DNA of 52,181 bases from Chlorobaculum thiosulfatiphilum (GTDB lineage: Bacteria > Bacteroidota > Chlorobiia > Chlorobiales > Chlorobiaceae), in contig NZ_VDCH01000018.1 in NCBI RefSeq assembly GCF_006265165.1, positions 1 to 52,181 of the forward strand, given 5' to 3'. Positions 8,078 through 17,085 of the stretch are shown piece after piece (position 1 is the stretch's first letter; each line of letters starts with the position of its first letter). Made by a program: the position numbers and the translations under genes. The notes under the pieces are model-generated. The model ran no database searches. It saw nothing but the letters and a program-made list of their open reading frames with translations, and was not told the origin of the DNA.

Positions 8078-10249
8078 ATGCAGATATTGAAAGTAAAATT
8101 TGAGAACTGCTATGGAATAAAAAAACTCGAAAGAGATTTTGATTTTTCATCACGAAAAGTATTTTCATTATATGCACCAAATGGTTCAATGAAAACAAGT
8201 TTTGCAAAGACATTTAAAGACTATAGTTTGGAGAGAGATACAAAAGACTTCATATTTGTCGACCGAATTAATGTCAGAGAGATAAAGGATGAAACAAATG
8301 CAGACTTAGTTGCAAGTCAAGTTTTTGTTATTGAGCCATACATTGAAAGTTACAGGTCAGACCAAGCTTCAAAACTATTAGTTAATCAGGTATTAAAAGA
8401 TAGATATGAAGAAATACTTAAGCAAATTGAAAAAGAGAAATCTATTCTTGTGACTAAATTAAAGCAGTTGTCAGGTTTAAAAGGGCGAACAATAACCGTT
8501 GAGTCTGAATTGTCGGAAACTTTTGGAAATAAATCTTTCTATGATATTTTATTATCGATAGAAAAAATAATTTTTGAAAGAAATGAGCACCCGTTTTCTT
8601 CAATTATCTATTCAAAAATATTTGATCAAAAAGTTGTTGATTTTTTAAACTCAAAAGACTTTAAAAAACAAATAAAAGAATATATCGAAAGGTACAATGC
8701 TCTTATTGAATCCTCTAAATACTTTCAAAAGGGTTTTAATCATTCAAATGCCTCTGATATTCAGAAATCATTAAAAAGCAATGGTTTTTTCAAGGCGAAA
8801 CATTCGGTAAATTTGTTTAATGGGACAAGCAATGATACTGTTGCCTCCGAAGATGAATTGCAAGAACTAATTGCAAAAGAACTTGAATTAGTATTGAGTG
8901 ATTCAGAAATACAGCAAAAATTTAATGAAATTGATACTAAACTCTCAAATGCTCAATTGAAAGAGTTTCGTGAGTATCTTTTTGATGATAAAGGAATATT
9001 GAGCGAATTAGTAGATCTTGATAACTTCAGGAAAGAAATATGGTATTCCTATCTGGTGGATCAAAAGGCGTTAGTCGGCGTATTACTTGATGAATACAAA
9101 AAAGGTAAGGAAGAAATAGAAAAAATTGTAGAAGTTGCAAAGTCTGAGCAGACAGAATGGAATGATGTTATAGATATTTTTAATAAAAGATTTTCAGTTC
9201 CATTTCAATTAAAGCTGAGAAATCAAGAAGATGTTATATTAAAAAGTGACTCGCCAAACCTTACTTTTATCTTTAGCGATAGGCTGCAAAATCAATCGAC
9301 TGACGTTGATGAGTCATCCTTGTTAAGTGTTTTGAGTCAAGGTGAAAAAAGAGCTTTTTATTTGCTTAATATTATTTTCGAGGTGCGTGCAAAGAAGAAA
9401 TCAGGTCAAAAAACATTGTTCATAGTTGATGATATTGCGGATTCTTTTGACTATAAAAACAAGTATGCTATTATTGAATATTTAAAAGAAATTTCAGAAG
9501 AACCATTGTTTTACCAAATAATACTAACTCATAACTTCGATTTTCATAGAACTGTAAGCGGTAGATTGGATATGTCACGTCAACATAAGCTCAATACTAT
9601 AAAAACAGCAAATGGGATTACTCTGGTTCAGGAAAAATATCAAAACAATCCATTTTTACATTGGAAGTCGAATCTTCATGCCGATAACGCAATGTTATTA
9701 GCTTCAATTCCATTTGTAAGAAATCTTGCTGAATACTCCGGTAATGATACGGATTTTATTTTGTTGACTTCTATACTTCATTTCAAAAATGATACAGAGA
9801 CAATCAAAGTGTCAGACATAGAGGCCATCTTTAAAAGAAATCTCGTTGATAAGTCAGTATTGGTGCTTCCTGATCCTAATAAACTTATTGTTGATTTAAT
9901 TTGTGAAACAGCAGACTTAATATATGTAGATACAAGCGAAATCGTTGAACTGGAAAATAAGATAGTTCTCTCAATGGCGATAAGGTTAAAATCTGAAGCT
10001 TATATGGTGAGGGAAATAAATGATAATGCTTTTTGGATTTCAATTACAAAGAATCAGACATTTCAACTCATTAAAAGGTTTAAGAACGACTTCCCATTAA
10101 AAACGAATGAGGCAATTCTTTTAGATCAAATTAATTTAATGACGCCAGAAAATATTCACTTAAATTCATTTATGTATGAACCTATTCTAGATATGGCGAA
10201 TGACCATCTAAAGCAATTGTATAATGATACTAAAACATTACTTGCATAA
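8078..10249 (+). CDS. Large SMC/RloC-like AAA ATPase, probable defence gene
   Basis: A 723-residue protein built like RecF/SMC/RloC-type ABC ATPases. The N-terminal strand-loop has an atypical Walker A, APNGSMKT (33-40, Lys39 kept but the Gly before it is Met). A long helical, Lys/Glu-rich middle (about 100-350) looks coiled-coil. The ABC signature LSQGEKRA follows around 419-426, then Walker B LFIVDDIADSFD (Asp451/452) and an H-loop ILTHNFDFH. The final ~200 residues match nothing I recognise. The gene is strongly AT-rich, in contrast to both flanks, and stands alone between two terminators, as expected for a transferred anti-phage or toxin-like gene. Whether it acts with a nuclease partner is unknown; a short stub ORF follows. 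Confidence 0.75.
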   Translation: MQILKVKFENCYGIKKLERDFDFSSRKVFSLYAPNGSMKTSFAKTFKDYSLERDTKDFIFVDRINVREIKDETNADLVASQVFVIEPYIESYRSDQASKLLVNQVLKDRYEEILKQIEKEKSILVTKLKQLSGLKGRTITVESELSETFGNKSFYDILLSIEKIIFERNEHPFSSIIYSKIFDQKVVDFLNSKDFKKQIKEYIERYNALIESSKYFQKGFNHSNASDIQKSLKSNGFFKAKHSVNLFNGTSNDTVASEDELQELIAKELELVLSDSEIQQKFNEIDTKLSNAQLKEFREYLFDDKGILSELVDLDNFRKEIWYSYLVDQKALVGVLLDEYKKGKEEIEKIVEVAKSEQTEWNDVIDIFNKRFSVPFQLKLRNQEDVILKSDSPNLTFIFSDRLQNQSTDVDESSLLSVLSQGEKRAFYLLNIIFEVRAKKKSGQKTLFIVDDIADSFDYKNKYAIIEYLKEISEEPLFYQIILTHNFDFHRTVSGRLDMSRQHKLNTIKTANGITLVQEKYQNNPFLHWKSNLHADNAMLLASIPFVRNLAEYSGNDTDFILLTSILHFKNDTETIKVSDIEAIFKRNLVDKSVLVLPDPNKLIVDLICETADLIYVDTSEIVELENKIVLSMAIRLKSEAYMVREINDNAFWISITKNQTFQLIKRFKNDFPLKTNEAILLDQINLMTPENIHLNSFMYEPILDMANDHLKQLYNDTKTLLA

Positions 10250-10260
10250 GAGAAGCAAGG

Positions 10261-10359
10261 ATGTCAAAATTGTATAAGAGCAATAGTCGGTTTGTTGGTG
10301 TTGTTGAGTATAGTAAATTTAATAAGCATTGTGATAAACGAACAGTTAATCGCTTCTAA
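10261..10359 (+). CDS. 32-residue ORF directly behind the ATPase gene, possibly a truncated partner
   Basis: ATG 10261 lies 11 bases after the ATPase stop, with AGCAAGG just before it. The frame encodes a basic peptide (MSKLYKSNSRFVGVVEYSKF, then NKHCDKRTVNRF). The coupling suggests a genuine downstream cistron or the start of a partner gene that has been deleted. I do not recognise it. Confidence 0.3.
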   Translation: MSKLYKSNSRFVGVVEYSKFNKHCDKRTVNRF

Positions 10360-10426
10360 GTTCCCTACAGTATTTATCGCCAAATGTTATAAGTGATTGG
10401 TTATAATCATCATGTAAAAAGAAGCA

Positions 10427-10470
10427 AACCCCCAACTGGTTCATCTGTAACCGGTTGGGGGTTCTCCTTT
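10427..10470. terminator. Strong hairpin terminator between the ATPase island and the hydrolase gene
   Basis: AACCCCCAACTGGTT, loop CATCTGT, AACCGGTTGGGGGTT, then a pyrimidine run with five T. The stem has one mismatch. It can end transcripts from the left and lies at the 3' end of the hydrolase gene on the other strand, so it probably works both ways. Confidence 0.8.
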
Positions 10471-11241
10471 TTACAAACTCCGCAAATGCTCCAGCAAGAT
10501 GCCGTTAAACATCGCTGGCTGTTCGAGGTTCGAGAGGTGGCCGGCTTCGGGGATCAGTTCGAGCTTTGAGCCGGGGATGAGGGCGTGCATAGTGGTGGCG
10601 ATCTCCGGCGGAGTGACCGTGTCATCCATGCCGCAGACGATGAGCGTCGGGCAGGCGATCTCGGTCAGCAGCTCCGTCGAATCCTCGCGCTCGGCGATGG
10701 CCCGCATCGCTTCGCTGATCTCCTCCGGCGCTTGGCGGACGATGCTCTCCCGCGTTCTCTCGACGAGCGGCTGGTTCGAGGCGTAGGTCTCCTTCGCGAA
10801 GAAGTTTGGCACCATTCTCGCCGCAGCCTCTTCCGATCCCTTCTCCATCACCGCTTTCCTGAATTCCTGCCGTACGGAGAAGACCTGGGGCGTGTCGGCG
10901 TTGGCTCGCGTGTCGCAGAACACCAGCGAGGCGGTCAGCTCGGGATAGAGCCGGTAGAAAGCCATCGCCTGGTAGCCGCCCATCGAGAGGCCGACGACGG
11001 TCGCGCTCGACCAGCCCAGCGCCTCGATGAGCCGCGCGAGGTCGCGGGCGTAATCATCCATGCTCCATCCGGGGCGCGACGGCGAACTGTCGAAGCCATA
11101 GACATACGGCGCGACGACCCGGTAGCCCGACTCGGCGAGCGGGGCGAGCTGCGGCTCCCACATCTGTGCTGAAACCGGGAAAGCGTGTAAAAGCAACACG
11201 TTACCGGCGTCTCCGCCCGCCGCTCCTGTGAAGGTCAGCAT
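10471..11241 (-). CDS. Alpha/beta hydrolase
   Basis: A 256-residue alpha/beta hydrolase. The HG-type oxyanion region is LLLHAFPVSAQMWEPQ, the nucleophile elbow is GLSMGGYQAM, an acid follows in 'CGMDDTVTPPE' and the catalytic His is in EAGHLSNLEQP. Size and motifs match 3-oxoadipate enol-lactonase, haloperoxidase and esterase relatives, but the substrate cannot be read from the sequence. It starts three bases after the YtxH gene stop, so the two form an operon. Confidence 0.85.
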   Translation of the reverse strand: MLTFTGAAGGDAGNVLLLHAFPVSAQMWEPQLAPLAESGYRVVAPYVYGFDSSPSRPGWSMDDYARDLARLIEALGWSSATVVGLSMGGYQAMAFYRLYPELTASLVFCDTRANADTPQVFSVRQEFRKAVMEKGSEEAAARMVPNFFAKETYASNQPLVERTRESIVRQAPEEISEAMRAIAEREDSTELLTEIACPTLIVCGMDDTVTPPEIATTMHALIPGSKLELIPEAGHLSNLEQPAMFNGILLEHLRSL

Positions 11242-11244
11242 CGC

Positions 11245-11568
11245 TCAGTTCTCCTGCGCTTTCGACTGGCCACGAATGTCCCTGATGATGTCGTTGGCCT
11301 CGTCGAGAATTTTGCGGGCCTCGTCGCGGGCGCTGTCGATGATCTCCTGCGAGCGGTGCTTGGCCTCATTGCTGTAGGTCGCTTCGGGTTCCGAACCTTC
11401 ATACAAATCCGCCGCCCGGTCGATGGCGCGTTTGACCTTGCCGCTGATGATCATCTGGGTATCCTCGCCCTTGCGCGGAGCGAAGAGCAGACCCATGATA
11501 GTACCGACCGCCGCGCCGAGGATGACTCCGAAAAACATTCCCTTGTAGTATTTGTCCTGATGTTCCAT
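11245..11568 (-). CDS. YtxH-domain membrane-anchored protein
   Basis: A 107-residue protein. After a short polar start (MEHQDKYYKG) comes a single glycine-rich membrane segment ending in LLFAPRKGED, the hallmark of YtxH/gas-vesicle-like small proteins, then a long charged helix (RSQEIIDSARDEARKILDEA) likely to be coiled-coil. I chose ATG 11568 because the family begins there; the frame stays open further upstream. General envelope-stress roles are suggested for the family; nothing specific can be said here. Confidence 0.75.
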   Translation of the reverse strand: MEHQDKYYKGMFFGVILGAAVGTIMGLLFAPRKGEDTQMIISGKVKRAIDRAADLYEGSEPEATYSNEAKHRSQEIIDSARDEARKILDEANDIIRDIRGQSKAQEN

Positions 11569-11675
11569 GATCGAAGGAGTTGGGTTGGAAAGTTTACCGT
11601 AAGAATATAACAAAAGGCAGGCGCTAAAAAGGTTCATCCCCATTGAATCGGGATTGGGCGTGGGAGGAATCTGTT

Positions 11676-11742
11676 CCCCGGCTTGAAAGCCGGGGCAATG
11701 TGAATGGAAGAGTGCTGAATGTCCGGAGGGTTAAAACCCTCC
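11676..11742. repeat. REP-like hairpin doublet
   Basis: Two hairpins 29 bases apart: CCCCGGCTTGAAAGCCGGGG (11676-11695) and GGAGGGTTAAAACCCTCC (11725-11742), separated by 'CAATGTGAATGGAAGAGTGC'. The same units surround the tyrosine transposase near 51.2 kb. They lie between a YtxH gene and an HD-domain gene. Confidence 0.75.
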
Positions 11743-11843
11743 TGAATGCAAGAGACCGGTTTTTGCGCATCAGCCCCGCCCATCGTCTTTGCCCTCCTTT
11801 GTGTCCCTGCTGACCTTCTTGTCCTTTCCCCGGCCTGCAATTT

Positions 11844-13256
11844 TTATCCGCGCAAAATTTCCAGCACCTCCGCTTCGAGGCCGGAGAGCGTTTCGACCAG
11901 GTCGGGGCGGCAGAGCACTCGGAATTTTTTTGTGTAGCGCTCGAACGAGAGGATGAAGTCCGAGCGGAACACCGATTCGCGGAAATCGTCGAAGCGGATG
12001 TAGCCGTTCGCGTCGGTCGGCTGGGCCATGTGCCGGTGCTCGCTCTTGGTCGGCCAGACGCGCAGTTCGCGGAAGTCGTCGTAGTCGAACACATCCTTCG
12101 AGGCGGGCGCATCGATGAGCACCTCGTGGCCCGCGAGCCGTTGTCCGGTTTTTTTGCCGACGAGATCGCAGATTTCGAGCTCCTTCTCCTTGCGGCGGCG
12201 GTGGTCGGCGCTGTAGGCGAACCACGCGGGATCGATCTCCATCTCCGGGCCGGAGTAGGGGCGGATGGTCATGGCCCGTTTATAGACGCGGCGCTCCAGA
12301 ATCGCGTCGAGCAGCTCCGCCGCCGGGAGGCCGAGGCCGCGAATCGCCCGTTCGAGTTCGTAAAGCACCCGGTCGTCGGAGTTGAAGTAGAACAGTTCGC
12401 GCAGCGACGCGGCGGGCAGGCGGCCATCGTCGGCGACCTCTTGCAACAGCCGCCGCAGCATCGCCGCGAAGGTGCGGCTGGTGTGGTGCCAATAGACGTT
12501 GCGCATCATCATGTACTTGGCGAAGAGCAGGCTTTCGAGCGGCGCGATCCCTTTTTCGGTGATCGCCAGCCGCTGGCGCTCCGGGTCGGGCACGAACGAC
12601 TCGATGAGCCGCTCGATGTCGATGCTGCCGTACGGAATATTGCAGTGGTGCGCGTCGCGCATGAGGTAGTCCATCTTGTCGGGATCGAGTGTGCCGCTCA
12701 CCAGCTTGCCGAGCCGGTGTGCCGTTTTGCCCGCGATGATCTCCGTCACGGCGTCAGCATCGACCCGCCAGTCGTCGTGCAGGATCGCCGCGATGGAGGG
12801 CGAGCCGTGATGCTCCTCGTTCAGGAACTGGCCAGTCAGCGATTCGTGATGCGCGAACACCGCGCCCTCGGCACCCGCCGGAGTGATCTCCTCGAGCACG
12901 TGAGCGTGGGGGTAGTGGCCGATGTCGTGCAAAAGGCAGGTCGCCAGCAACGTGCGGCAGGTTTCGTCGTCGAACTGCAAGCGCTCGCTTTGCAATTCAA
13001 GCGCCAGCGGATTGCTCACCATGCGCTGCAAGATCATTTTCATCAAATGATAGACGCCGATCGAGTGCTCGAAGCGGGTATGGTTCGCGCCGGGATAGAC
13101 CTGCTGGGCGAACGAAAGCTGGCGGATGCCTTTGAGGCGCAGGAACGACGGGTGGGCGAGAATTTTTTTGAGCGGCGCGCTCAGCGGAATGTGGCCCCAG
13201 ATGGGGATGCGGATGAATCCGCCCTCGGAGCGGAACAGAAATGGCTCGGCGATCAT
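11844..13256 (-). CDS. HD-domain phosphohydrolase (dGTPase-like)
   Basis: A 470-residue metal-dependent phosphohydrolase. The HD motif is complete: HTRFEHSIGV (His64), LLHDIGH (His110-Asp111), a further HHESLTGQF and the distal Asp in 'DPDKMDYLMRDA'. That is the pattern of the YwfO/dNTP triphosphohydrolase branch, which hydrolyses (d)NTPs. A GTG at 13298 extends the frame 14 residues, but ATG 13256 (MIAEPFLFRS) begins at the homologous region. It is transcribed alone after a gap containing REP hairpins. Confidence 0.85.
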   Translation of the reverse strand: MIAEPFLFRSEGGFIRIPIWGHIPLSAPLKKILAHPSFLRLKGIRQLSFAQQVYPGANHTRFEHSIGVYHLMKMILQRMVSNPLALELQSERLQFDDETCRTLLATCLLHDIGHYPHAHVLEEITPAGAEGAVFAHHESLTGQFLNEEHHGSPSIAAILHDDWRVDADAVTEIIAGKTAHRLGKLVSGTLDPDKMDYLMRDAHHCNIPYGSIDIERLIESFVPDPERQRLAITEKGIAPLESLLFAKYMMMRNVYWHHTSRTFAAMLRRLLQEVADDGRLPAASLRELFYFNSDDRVLYELERAIRGLGLPAAELLDAILERRVYKRAMTIRPYSGPEMEIDPAWFAYSADHRRRKEKELEICDLVGKKTGQRLAGHEVLIDAPASKDVFDYDDFRELRVWPTKSEHRHMAQPTDANGYIRFDDFRESVFRSDFILSFERYTKKFRVLCRPDLVETLSGLEAEVLEILRG

Positions 13257-13348
13257 GGCGCAGGGGATGGTTGACTGGGTTTCGCGCAAGATACGCACGA
13301 GCTATCCCCCTGGCAAGATATGACGGTTCGGTTATGACAGGGCAATAA

Positions 13349-13377
13349 AAAAGCTGCCGTTTTCTACAGCAGCTTTT
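13349..13377 (-). terminator. Intrinsic terminator of the RRM protein gene
   Basis: AAAAGCTGC / GCAGCTTTT, a nine-bp stem with an 11-base loop. On the minus strand it is followed by TTTTATTG. It lies 23 bases past the stop of the RNA-binding protein gene. Confidence 0.75.
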
Positions 13378-13399
13378 AGCTTTGATTCTGATCAGAGAC

Positions 13400-13672
13400 T
13401 CAGTATCTGGGGCGGGAAACCGGGCGATCTTCGCGCGGCTTGGCCTCGTTTACTCTGATTTTTCTGCCTTTCAGGTCGCTTTCATTCAGCTTGGAGATTG
13501 CCTCGTTGGCTTCAGCATCGTTAGGCATTTCAACAAAACCGAACCCTTTCGAGCGGCCCGTGAACTTGTCGATGATGACATTCGATTTGGAAACGGTTCC
13601 GAATTCGCCGAACGCATCGCTCAGTTCTGCTTCAGTGATATCGTAATTGAGATTTCCGATGTAGATATTCAT
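13400..13672 (-). CDS. RRM-type RNA-binding protein
   Basis: A 90-residue single RRM protein. RNP2 is NIYIGNLNY at the N-terminus and RNP1 is KGFGFVEM at about 43-50, both with the aromatic residues that stack on RNA. The tail is Arg/Pro-rich (KPREDRPVSRPRY). Such short RRM proteins in cyanobacteria, Chlorobi and Bacteroidetes act as cold-induced RNA chaperones. A 150-bp AT-rich leader precedes it, a possible place for temperature control (inference). It has its own terminator. Confidence 0.92.
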   Translation of the reverse strand: MNIYIGNLNYDITEAELSDAFGEFGTVSKSNVIIDKFTGRSKGFGFVEMPNDAEANEAISKLNESDLKGRKIRVNEAKPREDRPVSRPRY

Positions 13673-13826
13673 GTTTATTCAATGTCTTGGTGCTTTGATA
13701 GAAAGAGAATAGCTGCCAAATAATCAAAAGCACAAATCACTTGAAAGCCTCTGGCCCAACCGTTGTCCAGAAACCTAATATTACTCTTTATTGTTTGAAC
13801 ATACAAATCCATGGTTGATTTGACGT

Positions 13827-15329
13827 TCATATAGTTGCCTGTTGCCGCTCTTTCAAATGCAGGGCGCAGACCTTCCGGAAGTGGTGGCCGTAGATGGCGA
13901 GCGTCACGGCCAGTGGCAGCGCCTGCTGGCGGTTGACAGCCGTCCAGGCGAGCATTCGCCAGTAGTGGACGCGCTCCCGCCCGATGACGCCGAGCACGAC
14001 CGTCGAGCGCAGGAAGGCCATGAACTGGCTCATCCGGAAGCGCCCTTTCAGTTGATGAGGCCGGTACTCCTGCAGCAAGGTGCGGATTCGCTGATAGTAA
14101 AATTTGGGCGCGTAGAGCTGGTTCATCATCTCCCGGTACCCTTTGCGCAAAAGTTCGGCATCCATCACCGGCACGATGTTGGTGTTGCTGTCCGCATTGT
14201 CGCCGCTCGAATGGGGCAGCAGCCGTCCCTCGCCCTTCAGCCGTTCGTAGAGCTTCGTGCCGGGCAGGGCCTGCAAAATGCCGACCATCGCGGTCACGAT
14301 GCCGCTGTTCTGGATGAACTCGATCTGTTTCTGAAAAATCGACGGTGTGTCGCTGTCAAATCCCACGATGAATCCGCCTTGCACTTCGATGCCCGCATGC
14401 TGGATTCTGCGGATGTTTTCGAGCATGTCGCGCGAGGTGTTGTGCTGCTTTCCGCAGGCCTGCAAGGCCGTGGCTTCCGGCGTTTCGATGCCAATGAACA
14501 CCTGGTTGAAACCGGCCATCACCATCAACGTCATCAACTCGTCATCATCGGCCAGATTGATCGAACACTCCGTGTAGAACTTGTTCGTTACGCCATTGGC
14601 CTTCCTCCAGGCGATCAGCGCTGGCAGAAGCTCCTTTTTCAGGTACGCGCGGTGGGCAATGAAGTTGTCGTCCACGAAAAAGATGCTGTCTTGCCAGCCG
14701 CGCTTTCGCAGCCCCTCCAGCTCGGCGATGATCTGCGCACTCGATTTGGTGCGGATTTTGTGACCGAACAACGCGGTGACGTTGCAGAAGTCGCAGCGGT
14801 ACGGGCAGCCGCGCGAGAACTGGATGGCCATCGAGGCGTACTGTTTCATGTCGAGCAGCTCCCAGTCCGGCACGGGCGTCAGGCCGAGATCGGGGAACTC
14901 TTCTGCGGTATAGTGTCGTTTGAGGAGGTCGTTTTCGAGGTCGGCGATGAAGCGCGGAAGAGTGATCTCCGCCTCGTTCAGCACGAAGTGATCGACCTCC
15001 GGGAACTCTGCGTAACCGGTCGTGAAAAGCGGCCCGCCCGCCACCACCGGCACTCCGGCGGTTTTGCAGCGCGCGATCACCTCGCGAGCCGACTCCTGCT
15101 GTACGGCCATGGCGCTGACGAACGCGATGTCGGCCCAGGCGAGATCATCGCCGTGGAGCGGCCGGACGTTGAGGTCAACCAGACGGCGCTGCCACGCGGA
15201 CGGAAGCATGGAGGCCACGGTAATCAGACCGAGCGGTGGAAGGGCGGCCTTTTTTTTGACGAACTTGAGGGCGTGCTTGAAACTCCAGAAGGTGTCCGGA
15301 AACTCGGGATAGAGAAGTAAAATGTTCAT
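13827..15329 (-). CDS. B12-binding-domain radical SAM protein (DUF4070 type)
   Basis: A 500-residue protein. The N-terminal 140 residues form a Rossmann-like cobalamin-binding fold without the DxHxxG motif (MNILLLYPEFPDTFWSFKHA). The radical SAM CxxxCxxC cluster follows at Cys175, Cys179 and Cys182 (SRGCPYRCDFCNV), then the TIM-barrel and a C-terminal DUF4070-like region. Members methylate unreactive carbons, including hopanoid methylases and the green sulfur bacterial BchQ and BchR of bacteriochlorophyll side-chain methylation; I cannot choose between these. ATG 15329 has GGAGG ten bases ahead. The frame is open further upstream. Confidence 0.82.
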   Translation of the reverse strand: MNILLLYPEFPDTFWSFKHALKFVKKKAALPPLGLITVASMLPSAWQRRLVDLNVRPLHGDDLAWADIAFVSAMAVQQESAREVIARCKTAGVPVVAGGPLFTTGYAEFPEVDHFVLNEAEITLPRFIADLENDLLKRHYTAEEFPDLGLTPVPDWELLDMKQYASMAIQFSRGCPYRCDFCNVTALFGHKIRTKSSAQIIAELEGLRKRGWQDSIFFVDDNFIAHRAYLKKELLPALIAWRKANGVTNKFYTECSINLADDDELMTLMVMAGFNQVFIGIETPEATALQACGKQHNTSRDMLENIRRIQHAGIEVQGGFIVGFDSDTPSIFQKQIEFIQNSGIVTAMVGILQALPGTKLYERLKGEGRLLPHSSGDNADSNTNIVPVMDAELLRKGYREMMNQLYAPKFYYQRIRTLLQEYRPHQLKGRFRMSQFMAFLRSTVVLGVIGRERVHYWRMLAWTAVNRQQALPLAVTLAIYGHHFRKVCALHLKERQQATI

Positions 15330-15494
15330 CGGGTCATAGCCTCCGGCAATGGTCGCTCGTGTCGTAGGAATGGAATGCAAAAAAGACGGGCATCTGTCTT
15401 TTTATAACAGGGCTTTGAAATTCAAAGTTTCGGGCATGATTTGTTCCGGCCCAACGCCTGCGGCCGGAGCCCTTGCCTTGCTCATTCCTGCCGC

Positions 15495-16229
15495 TCAGTA
15501 GCGGTCGAGCGAGAACTTTTCGCCGAGATAGACCTTGCGGGCTTCAGTATTTTCGGCGATCTCCTTGGGTGTGCCGTGCATGAAGATGCTGCCGTCGAAG
15601 AGCAGGTAAGCGTGGTCGGTGATCGAGAGCGTTTCGTGCACGTTGTGGTCGGTGATGAGCACGCCGATGTTGCGCTTCACCAGCCCTTCGACGATCTGCT
15701 GAATGTCCTCGACGGCGATGGGATCGACGCCCGCGAAAGGCTCGTCGAGCAAAATGAAGCGCGGATCGAGCGCGAGGGCGCGGGCGATCTCCGTGCGGCG
15801 GCGCTCGCCGCCCGACAGCGAATAGCCCATGCTCTTGCGGATGTGGGCGATGCTGAGGTCTTCGAGCATCTTGTCGGTTTTTTCCCGCCGCTCGGCTTTG
15901 GAGAGCGAGGTGAATTCGAGTACGCCGAGGATGTTCTCCTCGACGGTCAGCTTGCGGAACACCGACGCCTCCTGCGGCAGGTAGCCGATCCCTTTGCGCG
16001 CCCGTTTGTACATCGGCAGATTGGTAATCTCTTCCTGGTCGAGCAGTACCTGCCCCGCGTCGGGCTTCACCAGCCCCACGATCATGTAAAACGTGGTGGT
16101 TTTGCCCGCGCCGTTCGGGCCGAGCAGCCCCACGATTTCGCCTTGCTTGACTTCAAGCGTCGAGCTTTTGACCACCTCGCGCTTGTTGTAAACTTTTTTC
16201 AGATTTGAACAGCTCAGTATCGATTCCAT
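15495..16229 (-). CDS. lptB: LPS export ABC transporter ATP-binding protein
   Basis: A 244-residue ATPase of the Lpt machine that extracts lipopolysaccharide from the inner membrane. Walker A is GPNGAGKTT (37-45), the Q-loop is in [11 protein letters not shown], the signature LSGGERRR, Walker [14 protein letters not shown] and the H-loop [10 protein letters not shown]. The LptB-specific '[11 protein letters not shown]' is present. A second ATG lies three codons upstream (16238). The partner genes lptFG, lptC and lptA are not in the window. Confidence 0.92.
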   Translation of the reverse strand: MESILSCSNLKKVYNKREVVKSSTLEVKQGEIVGLLGPNGAGKTTTFYMIVGLVKPDAGQVLLDQEEITNLPMYKRARKGIGYLPQEASVFRKLTVEENILGVLEFTSLSKAERREKTDKMLEDLSIAHIRKSMGYSLSGGERRRTEIARALALDPRFILLDEPFAGVDPIAVEDIQQIVEGLVKRNIGVLITDHNVHETLSITDHAYLLFDGSIFMHGTPKEIAENTEARKVYLGEKFSLDRY

Positions 16230-16398
16230 GGTATCCACATCATGATTTTATTTGCCTGACCATCCTTTCCGAAGCTTTTTTCAGGGGCGCCCGGCTCGCC
16301 AAATATAACGATCATCTTGCTCATTTTGATCTGGCAAGCTTGCCGAGCCATCGTCGAGGTCTGTCGGAGAACAGGCAAGCTGTTTTCGTTGCTGTTGC

Positions 16399-16866
16399 CT
16401 ACGGGTTTGCCAGAAGCTTTATTCTGCTGACATGGACATAGCCGACTTTGCCCTGCGCGGTTTTGACCTGACACCAGTTCTCGCTCTGATGAAAGGTGCA
16501 GAAGCGTTCGTTTTTGTTGATTTTCTGCGACAATCTGGCTGGCGGAGGACTTCATGCTACGGACATAGGTGAAGCCGTCGGGATCGTCGATAACAGCGGG
16601 AAGATTGAATGCGTGGAGCGTTTGCGGTAATTGAGGCTGAATGGTAAGTCTGTCATCAGCGATCCTCAAGGGCGGTATCGCTGGCCTTACGGTGCTTTGT
16701 GACGGTTCAGCCGGTTGACTGGCTGGCGGCGTGGAGTCTGCCGACGGGTCGGGGTTGACAGGCGGCAGGTCGGGCTTGTTGTTGAGCGTTACCAGAAGCG
16801 TGGCGACGGCGGTGATGACAGCGGCACGGGCAGTGATGTCAAAAAATGTTTGTTGTCCTCTGCCAT
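16399..16866 (-). pseudogene. Secreted/anchored bacterial SH3 (SH3b) protein with two compensating frameshifts
   Basis: Read from ATG 16866 the protein begins MAEDNKH. A base appears to be missing from the A6 run at 16841-16846 (T on the coding strand). In the next frame it continues FFDITARAAVITAVATLLV, a membrane anchor, then a Pro/Ser linker and 'VIDDPDGFTYVRS'. A second shift, around the T4 run at 16521-16524, returns to the first frame and gives INKNERFCTFHQSENWCQV and YVHVSRIKLLANP, the rest of an SH3b domain, ending at TAG 16399. Start and stop are therefore in one frame and the shifts cancel. Either two homopolymer sequencing errors or a decayed gene. SH3b domains bind cell-wall or surface ligands. 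Confidence 0.75.
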
Positions 16867-17085
16867 GATAAGGTTATTTCTGATTGATTGACAGCCGGGT
16901 CAAGGGGTGATAAAGATTTTCTCTTTCTCTTAGTATCACTCTTTTCCGGTTTTATCGAAAACTCAAAGCAGCGCGAGTCGCCGTCGATTTGTCCATCAAT
17001 TTGCGTGGCGCACTTTCAAGTCGGGCCAAAAAGCGGTAATGTGAAATTTGAGTTTTTATCGTCGAAAATTTCAACTTTTAGTCTC

